From assembly GCA_903928365.1 (NCBI GenBank), contig CAIYQV010000104.1, positions 1 to 6,663 on the forward strand: a stretch of DNA of 6,663 bases, in the 5' to 3' direction. The stretch comes from an uncultured Flavobacteriia bacterium. Lineage in GTDB: Bacteria; Bacteroidota; Bacteroidia; Flavobacteriales_D; Crocinitomicaceae. Shown here piece by piece: positions 1-4,025 of this stretch. Position numbers and translations under genes: made by a program. The notes under the pieces were generated by a model, which ran no database searches, was not told where the DNA came from, and saw only the letters and a list, made by a program, of their open reading frames with translations. Each line of letters starts with the position of its first letter. Position 1 is the stretch's first letter.

Positions 1-396
1 CAGATCTGTCAGGATATTCGAATGCGCATGCAGCCGGAGGCACGTGTTCATTTGGTTCATTACCTTTTTAGTATAGCCAAAGCCGATGGGCATGTCTCGG
101 AATCGGAGCTCAAGGTGGTACATAACATTTCGAATATGCTCGGTATTCCGCAGGTGGAATTTGAGTCGATGAAGAACATGTTTTATCGGGACGTGGATTC
201 TGACTACAAGATTCTGGGAATTGAATCTTCCGCAACGGACGAAGAGGTGAAAAAAGCATATCGTCAGATGGCCATTAAATTTCACCCGGATAAAGTGGCC
301 CAAATGGGAGAAGAGTTCCAGAAAGGAGCCAAAGAAAAATTCCAGAATATTCAGGAAGCTTACGACTCCATCAAGAAAAATAGGGGCTTCAAATAG
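1..396 (+). CDS. TerB/J-domain co-chaperone (DjlA-like), 5'-truncated by the window edge
   Basis: The reading frame is open from base 1, so the true start lies upstream; ATG codons at 22 and 28 are internal methionines. The visible 131 residues hold the end of a TerB-like helical domain (residues about 1-60, with the acidic AKADGH-x-SESE helix-loop typical of TerB) and a complete J-domain (residues about 66-129). The J-domain has YKILGI at its start, helix II EEVKKAYRQMAIK, the invariant HPD tripeptide (bases 283-291) and helix III KEKFQNIQEAYDSIKK. HPD is the residue set that stimulates ATP hydrolysis by DnaK/Hsp70, so the protein should act as an Hsp70 co-chaperone. TerB followed by a C-terminal J-domain is the DjlA layout, and this version is common in Bacteroidota. 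Any N-terminal glycine-rich membrane segment would be outside the window. The stop (TAG, 394-396) overlaps the convergent PHP gene by 8 bases. Family call is firm; client and location are inferred. Confidence 0.9.
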   Translation, partial: QICQDIRMRMQPEARVHLVHYLFSIAKADGHVSESELKVVHNISNMLGIPQVEFESMKNMFYRDVDSDYKILGIESSATDEEVKKAYRQMAIKFHPDKVAQMGEEFQKGAKEKFQNIQEAYDSIKKNRGFK

Positions 397-1642
397 TTTT
401 TGTGGAAATGACCTTTCTGCTCGTTTCTCTAAACATGCGTTTAATTAAGCGAATATTCAGAACTAACAAGGTCAATGATAGAGCTATAAATATCAGTTTT
501 GCTATTATTGTGAGGGGTAAGTTCAAGGTTGCCTTTTTTTGTAAAGACATGGGATTCGTATCAGGGTTTTGACATCGAACGATTGGATTTAAATAAATTT
601 CGCTACAATCGTTGGTACAAATGACACGAATATAGGGGTCCTCTGATTTGATTTCATATTCAGCATAATCCGATCGTTCCACTTGCAGTTTCACTTCACC
701 ATTCTTGCCAATAAATGCAATTTTATTTGCCTTTTTTGAAAATGTCACATGAATCTTCCCGCCTTTATCCACTTCACATGTTTTCAGGCTATTCTCACTG
801 TTCCCATAAGTGGTTTTTACACAATAGTGAGTACCCTTCTTCATAGATGTCAAAAGATTTTTTTTTGTTGCTTTCCCATTAATAAGAACAATCGTGAAAA
901 TTTTACAAGCAGCCTCCTCTTTAGGATCGTGAATATCATCATTTCCTAATGCCCAACTTAATCTGCCTGCAGAAAGCGCAAAATCCCAATACTTTTGAGA
1001 ATTTCTGTAGTGATTTAAAACCTCAATGAATTGATAGTTCGTTAGTTTTTCAAAATCAGCGTAACTTCTTCCTCCACCAAAATCTGGATGGGCTAATGCA
1101 ATTAATGCATTGTTTTGACTGACTTCGTTAATTATTTTTTGTTGATGATGTGTAGATTGAAAAACTGGAAAATCAAAGTAATTCACACTTTGAGAATTTA
1201 ATACTAGTAAGTGACTTTTTAAAGGGTTATAACCATGTTCATATACGTTAACATGAAGAGGATTAACGGATGATCGATAAGTTGATATCCTGTGATAATT
1301 GGATATCCCTATCACGTTGTATTGATGATCTCTGTAGACCTTAACTAATTCTTGATCTGTACTCATCCCATTTGTAACTCCTTTCCATGCATTCGTATGT
1401 GCATGGAAGTTACACTTCAAAGTTTTCTGTTCTTTTAAATTATATGGATTGTAATAAAAAGAACCATTGAAAGACATCTTGCCAGGGAAATTGTATATGT
1501 CCGTTCGAACATAAAATAGACTCACAATGGTGAAAACTAAAAGTACTACTGATACGAGTGTTTTTGCAACAAATAGTAGTCCATTGGAAAGTATGCTTAG
1601 GAGGTTTAAAAGGACCTTTAATATGCTTTTACTATAAATCAT
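389..1642 (-). CDS. Membrane-anchored PHP-domain metallohydrolase (CehA/McbA-like)
   Basis: A 417-residue protein. A hydrophobic segment at about residues 22-45 and another at about 373-398 flank a large soluble part. Positive residues before the first (KSILK) and after the second (RLIKRMFRETSRK) put both ends in the cytoplasm and the soluble part in the periplasm. That part reads as a PHP (polymerase and histidinol phosphatase) metal-dependent hydrolase: motif I H80-A-H82-T, motif II ISNYH (H117), motif III LAHP (H185), motif IV GNDDIHD (D236, H238). The usual motif II Asp is Asn here, and no clear counterpart of the usual metal-binding Glu is visible (E135 in YEHG is a candidate). Residues about 290-357 look like the beta-rich C-terminal domain that follows PHP in CehA/McbA relatives. 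Substrate unknown; phosphoesterase activity is the family expectation only. The gene stands alone between a gap and a convergent neighbour. It is AT-rich: hand counts of four 60-base rows gave 28-37% GC, against 40-58% in rows of flanking genes. ATG at 1642; no Shine-Dalgarno. Confidence 0.8.
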   Translation of the reverse strand: MIYSKSILKVLLNLLSILSNGLLFVAKTLVSVVLLVFTIVSLFYVRTDIYNFPGKMSFNGSFYYNPYNLKEQKTLKCNFHAHTNAWKGVTNGMSTDQELVKVYRDHQYNVIGISNYHRISTYRSSVNPLHVNVYEHGYNPLKSHLLVLNSQSVNYFDFPVFQSTHHQQKIINEVSQNNALIALAHPDFGGGRSYADFEKLTNYQFIEVLNHYRNSQKYWDFALSAGRLSWALGNDDIHDPKEEAACKIFTIVLINGKATKKNLLTSMKKGTHYCVKTTYGNSENSLKTCEVDKGGKIHVTFSKKANKIAFIGKNGEVKLQVERSDYAEYEIKSEDPYIRVICTNDCSEIYLNPIVRCQNPDTNPMSLQKKATLNLPLTIIAKLIFIALSLTLLVLNIRLIKRMFRETSRKVISTKTI

Positions 1643-1650
1643 TTTGGCCA

Positions 1651-1675
1651 GACAGAATCGAAAGAATGATCTGTC
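1651..1675 (-). other. Inverted repeat in the PHP gene leader
   Basis: GACAG at 1651-1655 pairs with CTGTC at 1671-1675. After a one-base bulge, ATC (1657-1659) pairs with GAT (1668-1670), leaving an 8-base loop. The hairpin lies between the promoter-like box at 1681-1688 and the start codon at 1642, so if that promoter is real it would sit at or very near the 5' end of the mRNA. No T-run follows on either strand, so it is not an intrinsic terminator. It may protect the 5' end or affect translation, or it may be chance. Confidence 0.3.
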
Positions 1676-1680
1676 ATAGA

Positions 1681-1688
1681 CAAAATTA
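1681..1688 (-). promoter_or_regulatory. Bacteroidota-type -7 box (TAATTTTG) upstream of the PHP gene
   Basis: Read on the minus strand, this is TAATTTTG, a full match to the Bacteroidota -7 consensus TAnnTTTG. It would give a leader of about 33-35 nt. No TTTG is found at the usual -33 distance; a CTTG at 1721-1724 is too far away. The expected -33/-7 spacer contains a C7 tract (G7 on the plus strand, 1701-1707). Confidence 0.4.
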
Positions 1689-1727
1689 GTACTTGAAAAT
1701 GGGGGGGTGACCTGTATTTACAAGTTT

Positions 1728-1779
1728 AAAAAAAAGATAATATTACGATCTCAAATACGTTTGAAATTTAATTTTTGAG
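1728..1779 (-). terminator. Possible weak terminator after the methyltransferase operon
   Basis: On the minus strand, CTCAAA (1779-1774) can pair with TTTGAG (1755-1750). The AT-only palindrome TAATATTA follows, then a T8 run (A8 at 1728-1735 on the plus strand). This lies 27-78 bases past the methyltransferase stop and before the PHP promoter region, a sensible place for a terminator. The stem is AT-rich, its loop is long, and the T-run does not abut it, so the call is tentative. The remainder of the 1643-1805 gap shows nothing else beyond the features listed. Confidence 0.3.
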
Positions 1780-1805
1780 AAATGTTTAGTTCAGAATTAT
1801 AAAAT

Positions 1806-2519
1806 CTACTGACGTTTTCCAATAAGAAACATCGTCGGTTTTTTTGAGAGATCATAAGCATGTTCTCGCCATTCCTTTGCCGACATAGTTTTAATCGAGG
1901 TATCAGGTAAAGTGAGGTTGGAGGCAATACAGATCTGTGTTGTGTCTCCAAGGTCATTCAGCATGTCTTCCAACACGTTCATGTTTCTGAATGGTGTGTC
2001 CATGAAAATATGAGTGCTCCCGGTTCTTCGTGCATCCCCTTCAAAATCCTTCAGTTTTCGAACCCGGTCTTTTCGTTCCTTCGGAAGGTATCCGTGAAAA
2101 CTAAACTGTTGACCGGAAAAACCACTTGCGATCAAGGCTAAAAGAATGGACGAAGGTCCCACAAAAGGAACTACTTCAATGGCTTCTTCATGTGCTGCAG
2201 AAACCAGATTGGCCCCTGGGTCAGCGATTCCGGGACATCCTGCCTCCGAGATCACACCTACATCTGTTCCGTTGCGTAGTATCCACAAAAGTTTTTGAAT
2301 GCCTTCTTCACCACTTCGTTTGTTCAATTCAATGAATTGTGCCTCATCGATTGGGAAATTGCGGTCCATTTTGCGCAATAGACGTCTGGCGGAACGGATT
2401 TCTTCCACGGCAAAAACGGTCAAAGATATCGCGGTTTGTGACACTTCTTGTGGAAGTATGTCAGTCAAAGTTTCTCCTCCCAATGTATTGGGAATGAGGT
2501 ATAGTTTTCCTTTACTCAT
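1806..2519 (-). CDS. SAM-dependent methyltransferase, tetrapyrrole-methylase fold (RsmI-like)
   Basis: A 237-residue protein of the tetrapyrrole (corrin/porphyrin) methylase superfamily. The N-terminal strand GKLYLIPNTLG (residues 4-14) matches the LYxxPTxxG start of RsmI relatives. FAVEEIRSARRLLRK (36-50) corresponds to the AEDTR-type motif. The SAM-pocket loop is SEAGCPGIADPGANLV (91-106), followed by PFVGPSSILLALIASG (118-133) and FSFHGYLP (139-146). RsmI methylates the 2'-O of C1402 in 16S rRNA. This protein has CPGIADPG where classic RsmI has TPGISDPG, lacks the NLEDMT-like N-terminal motif and is shorter than E. coli RsmI, so it fits the second, uncharacterised RsmI-like paralogue found in many Bacteroidota; its substrate is unknown and I give no symbol. 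The ATG (2517-2519) overlaps the stop of the upstream phosphatase gene, indicating translational coupling. Fold call is firm; rRNA as substrate is inference. Confidence 0.88.
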   Translation of the reverse strand: MSKGKLYLIPNTLGGETLTDILPQEVSQTAISLTVFAVEEIRSARRLLRKMDRNFPIDEAQFIELNKRSGEEGIQKLLWILRNGTDVGVISEAGCPGIADPGANLVSAAHEEAIEVVPFVGPSSILLALIASGFSGQQFSFHGYLPKERKDRVRKLKDFEGDARRTGSTHIFMDTPFRNMNVLEDMLNDLGDTTQICIASNLTLPDTSIKTMSAKEWREHAYDLSKKPTMFLIGKRQ

Positions 2520-2976
2520 TTACTTTTATTCGTTGAATGATGCGGTCGGTGGCTGTATCCAGCATATTATATACATCAATGAAACCTTGTTTTCCGCCGT
2601 AGTAAGGGTCAGGCACTTCGAGGTCTTTTCCGGGTTCTATTTCATTCAGGATGAGCAACACCTTTTGTTTGTCCTCCTCATTGCGTGCCAGCGAAAGGAT
2701 GTTTTCCCGATTGCTCTTATCCATTGCGAAAATAAGATCAAAACGATCGAAGTCGAGCACAACAAACGGTCGTGAGCGCAGTGCATCAATGGGTGTGCCT
2801 AACTCGCTGGCAGTCTCGCGCATGCGCTTGTCGGGTGCGTCACCTTGATGCAGGGAAGAGGTTCCCGCTGAATCTACTGTTACGTTTAAATTCAACTGCT
2901 GTACTTTTTTTCGAAGTAGTCCGTCCGCCATTGGTGACCGACAGATATTACCCAAACAAACCATCAGAATCCTCAT
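2512..2976 (-). CDS. Low-molecular-weight protein tyrosine phosphatase
   Basis: A 154-residue protein with the complete LMW-PTP signature at its N-terminus: VCLGNICRSP, in which C7 is the nucleophile and R13 binds phosphate (CX5R), followed by S14. The general acid loop is DPYYGG, with D123 as acid and Y125-Y126 next to it. SAGTSS (36-41) is the conserved early strand. The family hydrolyses phosphotyrosine through a cysteinyl-phosphate intermediate and is cytoplasmic; no signal peptide is present. Some bacterial members act on tyrosine-kinase partners in polysaccharide export and others on protein arginine phosphate, but nothing here points to either. It is the first gene of a two-gene unit: its TAA (2512-2514) lies within the start region of the methyltransferase gene (8-base overlap). 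From general knowledge, this pair often follows dnaA in Flavobacteriia; here rpoD is divergent upstream instead. The start is fixed because the catalytic loop begins six residues in. Confidence 0.95.
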   Translation of the reverse strand: MRILMVCLGNICRSPMADGLLRKKVQQLNLNVTVDSAGTSSLHQGDAPDKRMRETASELGTPIDALRSRPFVVLDFDRFDLIFAMDKSNRENILSLARNEEDKQKVLLILNEIEPGKDLEVPDPYYGGKQGFIDVYNMLDTATDRIIQRIKVNE

Positions 2977-2980
2977 GGAA

Positions 2981-2988
2981 CAAAGTTA
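2981..2988 (-). promoter_or_regulatory. Bacteroidota-type -7 box (TAACTTTG) at the phosphatase start
   Basis: Read on the minus strand, TAACTTTG fully matches TAnnTTTG and ends only four bases (TTCC) before the phosphatase ATG. If used, transcription would begin at or next to the start codon, giving a leaderless or nearly leaderless mRNA. No TTTG lies at the expected -33 distance. The rest of the 2977-3155 gap holds the putative rpoD promoter, an imperfect direct repeat (TTCATCAAAA at 2993-3002, TTCATTCAAAA at 3011-3021) and an inverted repeat (ATGATC 3004-3009, GATCAT 3031-3036). Confidence 0.45.
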
Positions 2989-3117
2989 CACATTCATCAA
3001 AAGATGATCGTTCATTCAAAATGCCTTTTTGATCATTAGAAAGAGTAGTTTGAACATTTGGGTGTATGAATTCAACTATTTAACAGTTATGAAGCCAACT
3101 AATTGATATTTTAATCG

Positions 3118-3145
3118 TTGATAATGTAAGTGCTAACCTTATAAA
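3118..3145 (+). promoter_or_regulatory. Possible rpoD promoter
   Basis: TTGATA (3118-3123) and TATAAA (3140-3145) are 16 bases apart, resembling a generic sigma-70 promoter, and end 10 bases before the rpoD ATG. Overlapping it, TAACCTTA (3134-3141) is a two-mismatch version of the Bacteroidota -7 box, with TTTT 21 bases upstream (3109-3112). Bacteroidota sigma factors normally prefer the TTTG/TAnnTTTG pattern, so which set is used, if either, is open. A second TTGATA lies at 3103-3108. Confidence 0.3.
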
Positions 3146-3155
3146 ACATCGGACC

Positions 3156-4025
3156 ATGAGACAACTAAAGATTACCAAACAGGTCACCAATCGTGAAACC
3201 GCATCTCTGGACAAATACCTTCAGGAGATCGGAAGAGTGGAATTGATCTCTGCAGATGAAGAGGTAGAACTCGCTCGAAGAATCCGAGAGGGTGACAGAA
3301 CTGCACTTGAAAGGCTCACCAAAGCCAATCTTCGCTTTGTAGTATCTGTATCCAAACAATACCAGAATCAGGGATTAGCCTTACCCGATCTCATTAACGA
3401 AGGAAATCTTGGACTCATTAAAGCCGCAGAGCGTTTTGATGAAACGCGTGGATTCAAATTTATATCTTACGCGGTATGGTGGATACGTCAGTCGATCCTG
3501 CAAGCTTTGGCTGAACAGGCGCGTATTGTGAGATTGCCTTTAAATAAGATTGGTACGATCAATAAGATCAACAAAGCTTTTTCGGAGCTTGAACAACGAT
3601 TTGAACGACCACCTTCTGCGGAAGAGCTGGCTGAATTTTTAGAATGTACTACTGATGAGATCAAACAATCTCTGGCCAATAACGGAAGGCATGTATCCAT
3701 GGATGCGCCATTGGTAGAAGGAGATGAAAGTTCTTCCAGCATGTATGACGTGTTGGTGAATGACACACTTCCTGGACCTGAGAAGGAGCTGGTAGCAGAA
3801 TCTTTGAGAAAAGACATCGAACGATCTTTATCGACACTTACTTCGAGAGAAGGAGATGTGGTTAGATTATATTACGGTTTAAATGGCAAACACCCGATGA
3901 CACTCGAGGAGATCGGTGAACGATTTGATCTTACCAGAGAACGTGTCAGACAAATAAAAGAAAAAGCAATTCGAAGACTGAAACATACGTCCCGAAGCCG
4001 GATGCTTAAATCATACCTAGGTTAA
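3156..4025 (+). CDS. rpoD: Primary RNA polymerase sigma factor (sigma-70, RpoD/SigA)
   Basis: A 289-residue primary sigma factor directing core RNA polymerase to housekeeping promoters. Region 1.2 is at about residues 16-54 (SLDKYLQEIGRVELIS...). Region 2 spans about 55-130 and includes NLRFVVSVSKQY, the core-binding LPDLINEGNLGLIKAAERFD, and the -10-melting/recognition stretch FKFISYAVWWIRQSILQALAEQ. Region 3 follows (KIGTINKINKAF...RPPSAEELAE). Region 4.2 has the helix-turn-helix at about 248-275, with TRERVRQIKEKAIRRL as recognition helix. Region 1.1 and the long non-conserved insert of E. coli sigma-70 are absent, which is normal for the ~290-residue Bacteroidota protein, so this is not a truncation. 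The first residues MRQLKITKQVTNRE fit the family start exactly. The gene is single and divergent from the phosphatase operon, and its TAA (4023-4025) overlaps the priA stop. No Shine-Dalgarno. Being essential and conserved, it is the best taxonomic marker here. Confidence 0.97.
   Translation: MRQLKITKQVTNRETASLDKYLQEIGRVELISADEEVELARRIREGDRTALERLTKANLRFVVSVSKQYQNQGLALPDLINEGNLGLIKAAERFDETRGFKFISYAVWWIRQSILQALAEQARIVRLPLNKIGTINKINKAFSELEQRFERPPSAEELAEFLECTTDEIKQSLANNGRHVSMDAPLVEGDESSSSMYDVLVNDTLPGPEKELVAESLRKDIERSLSTLTSREGDVVRLYYGLNGKHPMTLEEIGERFDLTRERVRQIKEKAIRRLKHTSRSRMLKSYLG

Noticed and set aside
22..24. ATG at 22 as the start of the J-domain protein
   Set aside because: The frame is open to base 1 and residues before this ATG continue the TerB-like helix (QICQDIR...), so the gene starts outside the window.
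765..775. DnaA-box-like TTATCCACT, with another near match (GTATCCACA) at about 2280
   Set aside because: Both are single one-mismatch sites inside coding sequence, far apart and with no AT-rich unwinding region or clustering. They do not suggest an origin, despite the dnaA-associated gene pair.
2299..2775. A 158-codon open frame on the plus strand opposite the methyltransferase and phosphatase genes
   Set aside because: It is antisense to two genes with complete family signatures, spans their junction, and its peptide shows no recognisable domain. It is a shadow frame.
3156..4025. The sigma factor as truncated or as an alternative sigma
   Set aside because: Its short length reflects absence of region 1.1, normal for Bacteroidota. 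Regions 1.2 to 4.2 are complete and of primary-sigma type.
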